Part shown: piece after piece, positions 1 through 8,119 of the stretch
How the letters are laid out: every line of letters starts with the position of its first letter
Numbering within the stretch: the first letter of the stretch is position 1
The notes under the pieces: generated by a model
What the model saw: the letters and a program-made list of their open reading frames with translations, nothing else
Databases searched by the model: none
Told to the model about the DNA's origin: nothing
Source: DASSHC01 sp035693105
Lineage (GTDB): Bacteria > Chloroflexota > Chloroflexia > Thermomicrobiales > Thermomicrobiaceae
DNA: 26,345 nucleotides
Assembly: GCA_035693105.1 (NCBI GenBank)
Contig: DASSHC010000260.1
Coordinates: 1 to 26,345 of the forward strand
Direction: 5' to 3'
Made by a program: the position numbers and the translations under genes

Positions 1-90
1 GCGTCAGGTGCGCGGGGATGGTAGCCCCGCTACGGCAGCTCGGTGCGATGGGCAGAGGGCGGTGCGCGGTGGACGTTGGAGGGGGGGGCG

Positions 91-1632
91 ATGCCGGATG
101 AGACGGGCGCGCCGCACGCGGCGCCGCGCCCCTGGGGCACCCTGCCCGGGCCGGTCGATCGCGTCAGTTTCTTCGACGAGCAACGCCGGCGGCGGCGCTC
201 GACCTGGCGGCTCACCGCGATCTGCTCGGTCGTCGTGCTGGCGCTGGGGCTGGCCGTCAGCATCGTGGTGGTGCCGTTGCTCATGATCGAGTCGATGCTC
301 CTGCTGCACCTGCTCGATCTCGTGCTGCCGCTGCCGCATGCCATCTACTGGCCGGTCGACGCCTACGGCGAGGTCCTGCAGCACGCCGGCGACGTAGGAC
401 AGACGCAGTTGCGCACGGCGCTCAGCGTCGCCGGGCTGGCCGCGCCCGGCATCGTCTTCCTGTTCGCGCTCTGGTGGTGGCTGCGCCGGCTCTTCCGCCG
501 CGCCGGCATCGGCGGAGTGCTGCTGACCCTCGGCGCACGCGAGCCGCGCGCGGACGACCTTGAGGAGCATCAGCTCGTCAACGTGGTGGAGGAGATGGCG
601 CTGGCCGGCGGCATCGGACGCCCCCACGTCATGCTGCTCGATGCCGGCCCGGCCAACGCGGCCGCGATCGGCGTCGGGCCGGACGACCCCACCATCGTGG
701 TCGCGCGCGCGCTGCTTGACGAGCTCGACCGCGACGCGACGCAGGGCGTGCTCGCCTACCTGATCGGCGGCATCGGCAACGGCGATCTCGGCGTAGAGCT
801 GACGATCATGTCGATCTTCCAGACTTTCGGTCTGAGCCAGATGCTGATCAACCTGCCGGTCAGCCCGACCGCCCGCGCCACCATCCGGCGGCTGATCCGG
901 CTCTCGTTCCGGCGCGCGGGCGCCGGGGCCAGCGGCGAGGCCGACCTGGTCAACACGCTGCTGGCCGGCTCGTTCGTCTCGACCATGGACGAGCTCAACG
1001 CCTTCATGGAGCGGGCGGGCGACAAGTCGCGCTCGCTCTTCGTGCGCTTCCCCACCTGGATCGCGATCGGGATCTTCTTCCCGCTGATGCTGGCGAGCAT
1101 CTTCGGCGGGCTGCTGATCTGGCTGGTCGAGTTCTTTTTGCTCGGGCCGCTGCTGGCGCTGATCTGGCGCTCGCGCTGCTACCTGGCCGATGCCACCGCG
1201 GTGCAGTTGACGCGCAACCCGGACAGCGTCGCGCGCGGGCTGCGGATGCTGGAGCAGGACGGCGGCGTGCTTCCGGCCTGGGGCCCGGTGTCGCACCTCT
1301 TCGTGGTCGGCGTGGAGGCCGGGCACGGGCGCCGGCGGCGGCGGACGGCGGCGCAGATCATGGCGCTGGCGCGGATACGGCAGGAGCAGCGTCAGGGGGT
1401 GGGGGCGGGGCGACCCTCGGCCGAGCAGCTCCAGCAGACCATGGCGGCGCTGATCGCGGCGGGGCAGCAGGACGAGGCGGAAGAGAAGGAGGACACGCGC
1501 GACACCTTCGAGGAGAAGCAGGGGCTGATCGTCCCGCTGCACCCCTCGATCGATAGGCGGATCAAGCGGCTGGTCAAGATGGGGGCGGGCGCGAGCGCGG
1601 GCGACGCCGATCCGCGCCTGCGGTTCGGCTAA
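91..1632 (+). CDS. M48-like (HtpX-type) integral membrane protein lacking the zinc site
   Basis: The 513-residue protein has hydrophobic segments near residues 45-75, 120-145 and 325-365. Its core matches M48 peptidases: a run like VVARALLDELDRDA before the catalytic helix, an RSR-x-YLADA block, and a C-terminal LHPSIDRRIKRL like the HP-x-x-x-RI-x-x-L end of HtpX proteins. The HEXXH motif is replaced by YLIGG (residues 223-227), and the third zinc ligand, normally Glu before YxADA, is Cys363. It therefore looks like a pseudoprotease. I chose the ATG at 91 because it follows a G-rich Shine-Dalgarno site; an upstream ATG at 43 is in frame but has none. lemA follows 41 bp downstream, a common partner of M48 genes, so the pair may act together at the membrane. 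Family assignment is fairly firm; loss of activity is inferred from the missing residues. Confidence 0.8.
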   Translation: MPDETGAPHAAPRPWGTLPGPVDRVSFFDEQRRRRRSTWRLTAICSVVVLALGLAVSIVVVPLLMIESMLLLHLLDLVLPLPHAIYWPVDAYGEVLQHAGDVGQTQLRTALSVAGLAAPGIVFLFALWWWLRRLFRRAGIGGVLLTLGAREPRADDLEEHQLVNVVEEMALAGGIGRPHVMLLDAGPANAAAIGVGPDDPTIVVARALLDELDRDATQGVLAYLIGGIGNGDLGVELTIMSIFQTFGLSQMLINLPVSPTARATIRRLIRLSFRRAGAGASGEADLVNTLLAGSFVSTMDELNAFMERAGDKSRSLFVRFPTWIAIGIFFPLMLASIFGGLLIWLVEFFLLGPLLALIWRSRCYLADATAVQLTRNPDSVARGLRMLEQDGGVLPAWGPVSHLFVVGVEAGHGRRRRRTAAQIMALARIRQEQRQGVGAGRPSAEQLQQTMAALIAAGQQDEAEEKEDTRDTFEEKQGLIVPLHPSIDRRIKRLVKMGAGASAGDADPRLRFG

Positions 1633-1673
1633 GCGGTTCGGCGCGCGCAGCAGAGAGGGAGAGGGAGCGGATC

Positions 1674-2228
1674 ATGCTGTGGGTCATCGGGAGTGTCGTC
1701 ATCGTGGCCCTGATCGGCCTCTACGCGGTCGCGACCTACAACGGGCTGGTCGGCAAGCGCAACCAGGTCAAGAACGCCTGGTCGCAGATCGACGTGCAGC
1801 TCGTGCGCCGGCATGACCTGATCCCCAATCTGGTCAACGCCGTGCAGGGGATGATGGAGCACGAGAAATCGGTCCTGGAGAGCGTGACGCGCGCGCGCCA
1901 GGACGCGATCGCGGCCGGCGACAACGTGGCCCAGCGCTCGCTGGCCGAGGCGGAGCTGACGCGCGCGACGCACGCGCTCTTCGCACGCGCCGAAGCCTAC
2001 CCGACGCTGCGCACGAACGAGAACGTGCAGGCGCTGCAGGAGGAGCTGGCCACGACCGAGAACAAGATCGCCTTCGCGCGGCAGTTCTACAACGACGCCG
2101 TCCAGCGATACAACACGGCGCGCGAGGTCTTTCCGGCCAGCCTGGTGGCGGGCGGCTTCGCCCCCGCCGAGCTCTTCGCCGCCGACGACGCCACCTCCCG
2201 CGCGGTGCCGGAGGTCAAGCTGGCCTAG
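1674..2228 (+). CDS. lemA: LemA family protein
   Basis: This 184-residue protein has one N-terminal membrane segment (residues 1-22) and then a helical domain with the family hallmarks: YNGLV, KN-AWSQIDVQL-RRHDLIPNLV, a central Glu/Ala-rich helix, and the late motif ATTENKIAFARQFYNDAVQRYN. LemA proteins are membrane-anchored helical proteins of poorly defined role, often encoded beside M48/HtpX-like genes, as here. The length is normal for the family. The ATG is preceded by a GAGAGGGAGAGGGAG purine run that supplies the ribosome binding site. It is probably co-transcribed with the M48-like gene. The last 25 residues are variable and uninformative. Confidence 0.93.
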   Translation: MLWVIGSVVIVALIGLYAVATYNGLVGKRNQVKNAWSQIDVQLVRRHDLIPNLVNAVQGMMEHEKSVLESVTRARQDAIAAGDNVAQRSLAEAELTRATHALFARAEAYPTLRTNENVQALQEELATTENKIAFARQFYNDAVQRYNTAREVFPASLVAGGFAPAELFAADDATSRAVPEVKLA

Positions 2229-2277
2229 GCCGGATCATGGACGAGGAACCAGCGCGCGGCTGGCGGACGCGGAGCGA

Positions 2278-2661
2278 TCAGGCGCGGCGCGGCTGGAACA
2301 GCTCGACCGGGTTGCCGGAGGGGTCGTCGAGCAGGATCTGATCGCCGCCGATCCCGTGGATGATGTCGCTGCGGAAATGGACGCCGGCCTGCCGCAGTTG
2401 CTCGACGCTGGCGGCGAGGTCGGGGACCTCTAGCTCGAAGCGGTTCCAGCCGCCCGGCTGCGGCCTGGTGCCGTCCGGCATCGCCTGACCGCCCCCGCCC
2501 TGGCCGCTCGGCGCGCTGAGGAGCAGGCGCAGCTCGCCGCGGTCGAGGATGGCGAAACTCGGCGCCGGGTGCATTACCTCGTGAAAGCCGAGATGCTCGC
2601 GGTAGAACGCGATCGCGGCGTCGACGTCGTTGACGATATAGCGCACGCTGACGGTAGCCAC
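2278..2661 (-). CDS. VOC (glyoxalase/bleomycin-resistance) superfamily protein
   Basis: The 127-residue protein has the two-module VOC fold. Module 1 is VRYIVNDVDAAIAFYREHLGF with FAILDRGELRLLLS. Module 2 is WNRFELEVPDLAASVEQLRQAG with the C-terminal DDPSGNPVELFQP, whose Glu is a usual metal ligand. VOC proteins include lyases, dioxygenases and binding proteins, and the substrate cannot be read from the sequence. The start is GTG at 2661, preceded on the minus strand by an AAGGAGA site about 9 nt upstream. It converges with lemA; the 49-bp gap contains a short CCAGC...GCTGG hairpin. It is separated from hemY by about 160 bp, so it is probably transcribed alone. Confidence 0.88.
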   Translation of the reverse strand: MATVSVRYIVNDVDAAIAFYREHLGFHEVMHPAPSFAILDRGELRLLLSAPSGQGGGGQAMPDGTRPQPGGWNRFELEVPDLAASVEQLRQAGVHFRSDIIHGIGGDQILLDDPSGNPVELFQPRRA

Positions 2662-2819
2662 GGCAGGCGTCTCCTTCTCGAACTGCCAACGGACACCGCA
2701 TGACCGTACGATTTGCGCGGCGAGCCGTCAACGTATCGCCATGGCGCGGCTGCCGGGTCCGTCGCGATGGAGGGACGGCATCGACGCCGCCGCTCAGCCG
2801 GGCGACCAGTTGCCTAATC

Positions 2820-4259
2820 TCAATCGGTAGGCGCCGCGTCTTGAGCAGAGGAGGAGTCGGCCGTTTCGAGCGTGTCGACGACGCGTTGCGCGGCCTCCTC
2901 GCCGCTCTGGATGCAGTCGGGGATGCCGACGCCGCGGTAGGCGGCGCCGAGCAGCGCCAGGCCGGGGTGCGCGGCGACCCGCGCCTCGATGCGCGCCAGC
3001 CGCTCCTGGTGGCCGAGGACGTACTGCGGCATGGCCCGCTCCCAGCGCGCCACCCAGGCGCGCGCCGGCTCGGCCGCCAGCCCGAGGATGTCGCGCAGCT
3101 CGCGCCGCACCAGCGCGATCAGTTCGTCGTCGGGCAGGCGCACCGCCGCCTCCTGCCCGGCCCGCCCCACGAAGCCGCGCACCAGCGCCATCCCCTCCGG
3201 CGCCCGCCCGGCGAACTTGCCGGTGACCCAGGTGACGGCGGTCAGCTCGCGCCCCTCGACCTGCGGCACGACAAAGCCGCGCCCACCGCCCAGTCCGGCG
3301 ACCGCCGCGCGCGGGTAGGCCAGCGCCACCGTGGCCGAGGAGACATAGGGGATCTCGGCCAGCGCGGCCGCGAGTGCCGGATCGATCCCGGCCAGCAACG
3401 CGGACGCGGCGTCTGCGGGCGTGGCCACGAGGACCGCGTCCGCCTCCAGCCGCTCGCCGTTCCCCAGCGTCAGCGCGTAGCCGCCATCGGGCCGCGCAGC
3501 GATGCCCGTAGCTGCCGTGCCCGTGCGGACATCGACGTTCTCGCAGCCGGTCAGCCGGTCGGCCAGCGTATCGACCAGGTCTTGCAGGCCTCCCTCCAGG
3601 CTCAAGAAGCCGGAGCGCGCCGCGTTGGAGGGAGCCGGGGCCGCGCGCCGCTGGGCCAGCATGCCGCGGATCAGGCTGCCGTGGCGCCGCTCGGTCTCGC
3701 GCAGGCGCGGGAAGGTGGACAGGATGCTCAACTGCTCGGCGTCGCCGGCGTAGATGCCGGAGAGGAGCGGTTGCGCCATGCGCTCGAACGCCTCGCGCCC
3801 CAGGCGGCGGCGCACGAAGGCGGCGACCGACTCGTCGCCGTCGTCGCGCCGGGGCGGCAGCAGCAGATCGAGCCCCAGGCGCAGCTTGCCGCGCGGCGAG
3901 AGGAGCCGGCTGCGCAGCAGCGGGCCGAGCTTCGTCGGCACCAGCAGGGTGATTCCCTCCGGGAGCGGCTCCAGCCGGCCGGCGCGCAGGATGAAGGTGC
4001 CGCCGCCGTCCGGCAGCGTGCCGATGACGTGCTTTTCCAGCCCCAACTCGCGGCAGAGCGCCAGCGCCGCCGGCTTGGCCGCCAGGAAGGAGTCGGGCCC
4101 CGCCTCGATCACGTAGCCGTCGTCGCGCTCGGTGCGGATCTTGCCGCCCAGCCGCGCATCGGCCTCCAGCAGCGTCACCCGCTGGCCCGGTCGCGCCGCC
4201 AGGCGAAAGGCGGCCGTCAGCCCGCTGATCCCACCCCCGACGACCACGGCGTGTGGCAC
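2820..4259 (-). CDS. hemY: Oxygen-dependent protoporphyrinogen oxidase (HemY type)
   Basis: This FAD enzyme oxidises protoporphyrinogen IX to protoporphyrin IX. The 479-residue protein begins with a dinucleotide-binding motif (VVVGGGISGLTAAFRLA, residues 5-21) and RLGGKIRTE. It has GPDSFLAAKPAAL, typical of HemY, and ends with the FAD-closing block LLGAAYRGVGIPDCIQSG. The length is usual for HemY. The start is GTG at 4259, one base after the ferrochelatase stop, which indicates translational coupling. It is the last gene of the hemE-hemH-hemY operon, the same order as hemEHY of Bacillus. Confidence in the function is high; the symbol hemG is also used for this enzyme. Confidence 0.96.
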   Translation of the reverse strand: MPHAVVVGGGISGLTAAFRLAARPGQRVTLLEADARLGGKIRTERDDGYVIEAGPDSFLAAKPAALALCRELGLEKHVIGTLPDGGGTFILRAGRLEPLPEGITLLVPTKLGPLLRSRLLSPRGKLRLGLDLLLPPRRDDGDESVAAFVRRRLGREAFERMAQPLLSGIYAGDAEQLSILSTFPRLRETERRHGSLIRGMLAQRRAAPAPSNAARSGFLSLEGGLQDLVDTLADRLTGCENVDVRTGTAATGIAARPDGGYALTLGNGERLEADAVLVATPADAASALLAGIDPALAAALAEIPYVSSATVALAYPRAAVAGLGGGRGFVVPQVEGRELTAVTWVTGKFAGRAPEGMALVRGFVGRAGQEAAVRLPDDELIALVRRELRDILGLAAEPARAWVARWERAMPQYVLGHQERLARIEARVAAHPGLALLGAAYRGVGIPDCIQSGEEAAQRVVDTLETADSSSAQDAAPTD

Positions 4260-4260
4260 G

Positions 4261-5235
4261 CTAGGCTCCCCTTCCCGCCTCAGCTTCGGCGGGCTGGGCC
4301 AGGCGGGCGCGCACGGCGGAGGCGACCGCGCGGCAGAGGAGCGGCGCGTCGTTGAGCGAGGCCGTGCGCTCCAGCCGGATGCCCAGCGCCTCGGCCTGGC
4401 CGCGGTGCTCGACGTCGACGTCGTAGAGCACCTCGACGTGGTCGCAGACGAAGCCGATCGGCACCATCAGCACGTTCCGCACTCCCTCGGCCGCCAGCCG
4501 CTCCAGCGTCTCCTCGACGCTCGGCCCCAGCCAGGGCTCGGCGCTAGCCCCCTGGCTCTGGAAGGCGAAGCCGTAGCGCGCCGGGTGGGCCACCTCGGCC
4601 ACCGCCTCGACCGAGCGGCGCAGCTCCTCGGGGTAGGGGTCGTGCCACTGCAAGATGCGCTCGGGCAGGCTGTGGGCGGTGAAGAGGATGTAGACGTCCT
4701 CCCGCGACTCGGGGACGAACCGCGCCAGCCCCTGCTCGATGCGCTCGGCGATGGCCGCCACGAAGTCGGGCTCGTCCCACCAGCGCTCCAGCGGGCGCAG
4801 CGGCGTAGCGGCCCCCTGCGCGGCCAGCGCCTCGCGCACCCGCTGCAGGTAGCGCCCGACGCTCATGCGCGAGTAGTGCGGCGCCATCACCACCGGCACG
4901 ATCTCGTTCACGCCCGCGGCTAGCATCTCGGGCACGACCTCGCGGATGTAGGGGTGCCAGTGGCGCATGCCGACCAAGACGCGGAAGCGCTCCGAGCCGC
5001 CGCTCGCGTTCAGCTCGCGCTCGATGCCGCGCGCCTGCGCCTGCGTCAGCTCCAGGATCGGCGAGCGCCCGCCGATGGTGGCGTAGCGGTGGGTCATCTC
5101 CGCGATCAGCTCGGCTGACGGTTCGCGCCCCTCGCGCACGTCGCGCAGGTAGGCGGGGATCTCCTCCAGGCTGTTCGGCCCGCCGTAGGCCATCAGCAGC
5201 ACGCCGATGGTGCGGTCCGGTTCGGGCTGGCTCAT
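4261..5235 (-). CDS. hemH: Ferrochelatase
   Basis: This enzyme inserts Fe(II) into a porphyrin in the haem pathway. The 324-residue protein has GVLLMAYGGP near the N terminus and RYATIGGRSPI. The active-site His lies in LFTAHSLPERI (His188), and the conserved Glu in GFVCDHVEVLYD (Glu268). The length is typical of the single-domain bacterial enzyme. The ATG is preceded by AGGAGG eight bases upstream. The gene sits between hemE and hemY on the same strand. Its stop is one base from the hemY start, whereas 159 bp separate it from hemE; that gap contains the palindromic repeat pair at 5281-5357. Because hemY-type and protoporphyrin-type steps are both present, the protoporphyrin branch is likely, but a coproporphyrin-type activity cannot be excluded by eye. 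Confidence 0.95.
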   Translation of the reverse strand: MSQPEPDRTIGVLLMAYGGPNSLEEIPAYLRDVREGREPSAELIAEMTHRYATIGGRSPILELTQAQARGIERELNASGGSERFRVLVGMRHWHPYIREVVPEMLAAGVNEIVPVVMAPHYSRMSVGRYLQRVREALAAQGAATPLRPLERWWDEPDFVAAIAERIEQGLARFVPESREDVYILFTAHSLPERILQWHDPYPEELRRSVEAVAEVAHPARYGFAFQSQGASAEPWLGPSVEETLERLAAEGVRNVLMVPIGFVCDHVEVLYDVDVEHRGQAEALGIRLERTASLNDAPLLCRAVASAVRARLAQPAEAEAGRGA

Positions 5236-5280
5236 GGGTCGCTCCTCCTCGTTGTCGCGCGTGCGGCGGCCGGCCAGAGG

Positions 5281-5357
5281 AGGGCGGCCACGGGGGGCCG
5301 CCCCTACAAGAAACGGGTGTCCCCGTCGCGGTAGGGGCAGGCCCCCGTGCCTGCCCT
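5281..5357. repeat. Pair of inverted REP-like palindromes between hemE and hemH
   Basis: Two 27-bp imperfect palindromes, 5281-5307 and 5331-5357, lie in opposite orientation around a 23-bp spacer that itself holds a small ACGGG...CCCGT hairpin. The second unit, reverse-complemented, matches the first at 23 of 27 positions. The four differences fall as two compensating pairs inside the hairpin stem, so both units still fold. The arrangement resembles bacterial interspersed mosaic elements. It lies inside the haem operon and could affect processing or termination between hemE and hemH. Confidence 0.75.
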
Positions 5358-5394
5358 CCCCGTACCTCGTCGGCTACAGGAGCACTCTGCGGCC

Positions 5395-6438
5395 TCATCC
5401 CTCCCCCCCGCTCAGCTCGTGCACCACATCCACCACGTAGCGCACGTTCTCCGGCGGCGTCTCGGGCAGGATGCCGTGGCCGAGGTTGAAGATGTGGCCG
5501 GGGCGGCCGCCCGCCTGCTCCAGAATGGCGCGCACCTGGCGCGCCAGCTCGTCGCGCGGCGCGAAGAGCAGCGCGGGATCGAGATTCCCCTGCACCGCGC
5601 GCTCGTGGCCGGCGCGCGCCCAGCCGGTGTCGAGATCGACGCGCCAGTCGAGCCCGATCACGTCGGCGCCGCTCTCGGCCAGCAACTCCAGCAGGCCGGC
5701 GGTGCCCGTGCCGAAGAGGATCACCGGCGCGCCCGAGGGGCGCAGCCCCTCGACGATGCGGCGGGTGGCGGGCAGGACGCGGTCGCGGTAGTCGCGCGGG
5801 CTGAGCGCGCCGGCCCAGCTATCGAAGATTTGCACCGCCTCGGCCCCGGCCGCGAGCTGCGCGCGCAGATACGCCGTGGTCATCGCGCTCAGCTTCTCCA
5901 TCAGCGCATCCCAGCTGGCCGGGTCGCCGTACATCACCTGCTTGGTGCGCAGGTAGCTGCGCGAAGAGCCGCCCTCGATCAGGTAGCTGGCCAGGGTGAA
6001 GGGGCCGCCGGCGAAGCCGATCAGTGGCACCCGGCGTGCGAGGCGCCCCGACACGAGCCGGATCGCCGCCAGCGTCGCCGCCAGATCTTCCGCAGGCTCC
6101 GGCAGCCGCAGCCGCCGCACATCGTCCGCCGAGCGCACCGGGTTGTGGATCACCGGGCCTTCACCGGCCGCGAAGGAGAGCTCGATGCCCATGGGGACTA
6201 GCGGCAGCAGGATATCCGCGAAGATAATGGCCGCGTCGACGCCGAGCCGCTCGACCGGCTGGAGCGTGACCTCGGCCGCCAGCTCGGGCTGGCGGCAGAT
6301 CTCGAGCAGGCTGTGACGGGCACGGATCGCGCGATACTCGGCCATGTAGCGGCCGGCCTGGCGCATGAACCAGACGGGGGTGCGATCGACCGGCTGGCGG
6401 CGGCAGGCGCGCAGGAAGCGGGCGGGTTGCTCGGACAC
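5395..6438 (-). CDS. hemE: Uroporphyrinogen decarboxylase
   Basis: This enzyme decarboxylates the four acetates of uroporphyrinogen III to give coproporphyrinogen III. The 347-residue protein shows the family N terminus PVDRTPVWFMRQAGRYMAEYR (substrate-binding Arg residues in RQAGRY, residues 26-31), then IIFADILLPL with the catalytic Asp75, GFAGGPFTLASYLIEG, IFDSWAGALSP, and the C-terminal FNLGHGILPETPPENV. All core motifs are intact and the length is normal. The start is GTG at 6438; upstream Shine-Dalgarno similarity is weak. It is the first gene of the hemE-hemH-hemY operon and is divergent from the cupin gene. A possible TAGAAT -10 box lies at 6523-6528 on the minus strand. Confidence 0.97.
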   Translation of the reverse strand: MSEQPARFLRACRRQPVDRTPVWFMRQAGRYMAEYRAIRARHSLLEICRQPELAAEVTLQPVERLGVDAAIIFADILLPLVPMGIELSFAAGEGPVIHNPVRSADDVRRLRLPEPAEDLAATLAAIRLVSGRLARRVPLIGFAGGPFTLASYLIEGGSSRSYLRTKQVMYGDPASWDALMEKLSAMTTAYLRAQLAAGAEAVQIFDSWAGALSPRDYRDRVLPATRRIVEGLRPSGAPVILFGTGTAGLLELLAESGADVIGLDWRVDLDTGWARAGHERAVQGNLDPALLFAPRDELARQVRAILEQAGGRPGHIFNLGHGILPETPPENVRYVVDVVHELSGGEG

Positions 6439-6487
6439 GCGGGGCTCGTTTCAGGTCGCGCGATGCGCGCGGCTCCAGTCAAGGCGA

Positions 6488-6511
6488 ACCGGCGGCCCGG
6501 GTGCCGCCGGT
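6488..6511. promoter_or_regulatory. GC-rich hairpin in the hemE/cupin divergent region
   Basis: A perfect 9-bp inverted repeat (ACCGGCGGC and GCCGCCGGT) surrounds a 6-base centre. It lies between the divergent hemE and cupin genes, within the likely 5' leader of hemE. It could be an operator or an RNA hairpin; the sequence alone does not decide. No long T-tract follows on either strand. Confidence 0.4.
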
Positions 6512-6551
6512 CAAGCGGCTCGATTCTACCAGCGGAAGGGAAGGCGAGGCG

Positions 6552-6935
6552 ATGAGCGAGCGGACCAGCTTCCAGCCCAGGTTCTACGAGCTGAGCGAGG
6601 TGGCGGTCTTCGAGGCGATCCCCGGCATTACGATGCAGGCCATCCGCGGCGGGGAGATGATGGGCAACTGGGTACGGATCGAGCCGAACACCGAGATGCC
6701 GCTGCACCACCACCCGCAGGAGCAGTTCGGCGTGATGCTGGAGGGGCATCTGGAGCTGACCATCGGCGACGAGACGCGGCTCCTCGCCCCGGGCACGGCC
6801 TACACCATTCCCGGCGACGTGCCGCACCAGGCGCGCACGCACGCGGACGGCTGCCTGGTGCTCGATATCTTCGCACCGCCGCGCGAGGACTACTGGCGCA
6901 TGGCCGAAGCGGCCGCGCGCACCGGCCAGCATTGA
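6552..6935 (+). CDS. Small single-domain cupin protein
   Basis: The 127-residue protein is one cupin beta-barrel. Motif 1 is PLHHHPQEQFGVMLEG, with candidate metal ligands His52, His54 and Gln58 (Gln where Glu is usual). Motif 2 is TAYTIPGDVPHQAR, with His92. Small cupins of this sort bind a metal and serve as sugar or acid isomerases, dioxygenases or sensing proteins; the role is not predictable here. The ATG at 6552 follows a GGAAGGGAAGGCGAGG purine stretch; an in-frame GTG or other start farther upstream would add unrelated residues. It is divergent from hemE and ends just before the regulator promoter. Confidence 0.88.
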   Translation: MSERTSFQPRFYELSEVAVFEAIPGITMQAIRGGEMMGNWVRIEPNTEMPLHHHPQEQFGVMLEGHLELTIGDETRLLAPGTAYTIPGDVPHQARTHADGCLVLDIFAPPREDYWRMAEAAARTGQH

Positions 6936-6960
6936 CAGGCTCGCGATGTCATGATATGCT
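6932..6960 (+). promoter_or_regulatory. Near-consensus sigma70-type promoter of the ArsR-family gene
   Basis: A perfect TTGACA (6932-6937) and TATGCT (6955-6960) are separated by 17 bp, upstream of the start at 7010. The -35 box overlaps the end of the cupin gene. An imperfect dyad bounded by TCGCGA on both sides (6941-6970) overlaps the -10 box and is a plausible autoregulatory operator. Confidence 0.75.
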
Positions 6961-7009
6961 CATCTCGCGATAAGGCGCATAGGCGCGGAAGGCGAGTCAA
7001 ACCGGAGCC

Positions 7010-8119
7010 ATGGGCGGACTGGTAGTCGGGCGACCGGCGATCAAGTTGCAATTCGCCGTCTCGGTTCCGCTCGATCTGACCTCGGCCATCTCGCTGGTCT
7101 ATCGAGCGACCGATCCGCGCCGGTTCGACCCCTGGCTGGTCGAAGCGCGCCAATCGCTGGGCGGTGATATCCAGCACGAGCTGGATACGCTGCTGGGGTC
7201 CTCGGGCCGGCTGCTCTACTACATCGAAGAGCTACTGATGTCCTTCGACCCCTTCGAGCAATCACGGCTCGACGCCGATTTCGCGGCGCTGCTGGCGCAT
7301 CTGAAGCGCCTGCCGCCCTGGGCCTATCAGAGCATGGTGGCACAGAGCGTGCTCAGGGTCTACCGCGATCGCGGCGTGAGCGAATCGCCTCCAGTCTCCC
7401 GGGAACCGGCGGACTGGAAGGCGTTTCTTGAACCAGGGATTACCCGAGCGGATCTGGATGAGGTCACGGCCCTGGTTCTGGCACCTGAACAACTGAAAGC
7501 GCGTACCGTCGCGTTGCTGGAGCGCTTCTGGCGGGATTGCTACGGCACGGAGTACGAGCGGGTGCTGCCCGAGATGCGACGCGCCATCGGGCAGGCGCGC
7601 TCGACCACCTACCCCGGCGCGGCCGCGGCCTTCGCTGAGCTCAGCGGGCACCGGCTGCCGGAGGAGGTGCAGTTGGCCCTGCCGCACGTCGAGCGGGTGA
7701 CCTTCTGCCCCTCGTACCATCTGGGCAACTTCGTGCAGTTCATTCTCTACCCGCCGGAGTTGATTCTCTATTTCAACTGCCAGCGCGCCAGCGCCGTCAC
7801 CCAGCCCGAGGCCGAATCATCCGTCTCACCCGACCTGCTACCCGGCCTGCGGGCGCTGGCCGACGGAACCCGGCTGCGCATCGTCGAGATGCTGCGCGGC
7901 GGGGAATTGTACGCGCAAGAGATCGTTGGCCGGCTCGGCATCAGCCAGTCGGCTGTCTCGCGGCATCTGGCGATGCTGGAGACGGCGGACATCGTCACCG
8001 TTCGCCCGGCCAACGGCATGAAGTACTACGCGATCAACGCGCGGCGCCTCCGGCAACTGTCGGGGGAGCTGGAGCTGATCGGCAATGGCGCGGTCGCATC
8101 GCCGGCCGGCCAGGATTAA
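7010..8119 (+). CDS. ArsR-family transcriptional regulator with long N-terminal domain
   Basis: In this 369-residue protein the winged helix-turn-helix is at the C terminus (about residues 280-360): LRALADGTRLRIVEMLRGG, then GRLGISQSAVSRHLAMLE as the recognition region and KYYAIN in the wing. The Cys pair of the classical arsenic site in helix 3 is absent (ELYAQEI in its place), so it is not an arsenic sensor of that kind. Residues 1-270 resemble the long N-terminal domain (DUF5937-like) found in some actinobacterial and Chloroflexota ArsR proteins, perhaps a ligand-binding part. The ATG at 7010 has GGAG only two bases upstream, so the start is slightly uncertain. It has its own promoter and probably represses itself. 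Confidence 0.85.
   Translation: MGGLVVGRPAIKLQFAVSVPLDLTSAISLVYRATDPRRFDPWLVEARQSLGGDIQHELDTLLGSSGRLLYYIEELLMSFDPFEQSRLDADFAALLAHLKRLPPWAYQSMVAQSVLRVYRDRGVSESPPVSREPADWKAFLEPGITRADLDEVTALVLAPEQLKARTVALLERFWRDCYGTEYERVLPEMRRAIGQARSTTYPGAAAAFAELSGHRLPEEVQLALPHVERVTFCPSYHLGNFVQFILYPPELILYFNCQRASAVTQPEAESSVSPDLLPGLRALADGTRLRIVEMLRGGELYAQEIVGRLGISQSAVSRHLAMLETADIVTVRPANGMKYYAINARRLRQLSGELELIGNGAVASPAGQD

Noticed and set aside
4..1542. A minus-strand open frame of 512 codons opposite the M48-like gene
   Set aside because: The composition is Arg/Gln/Pro-rich with no domain, whereas the plus strand carries clear M48 motifs and membrane segments.
2700..4355. A plus-strand open frame of 551 codons opposite hemY
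   Set aside because: The hemY motifs on the other strand are unmistakable; this frame is a shadow without recognisable features.
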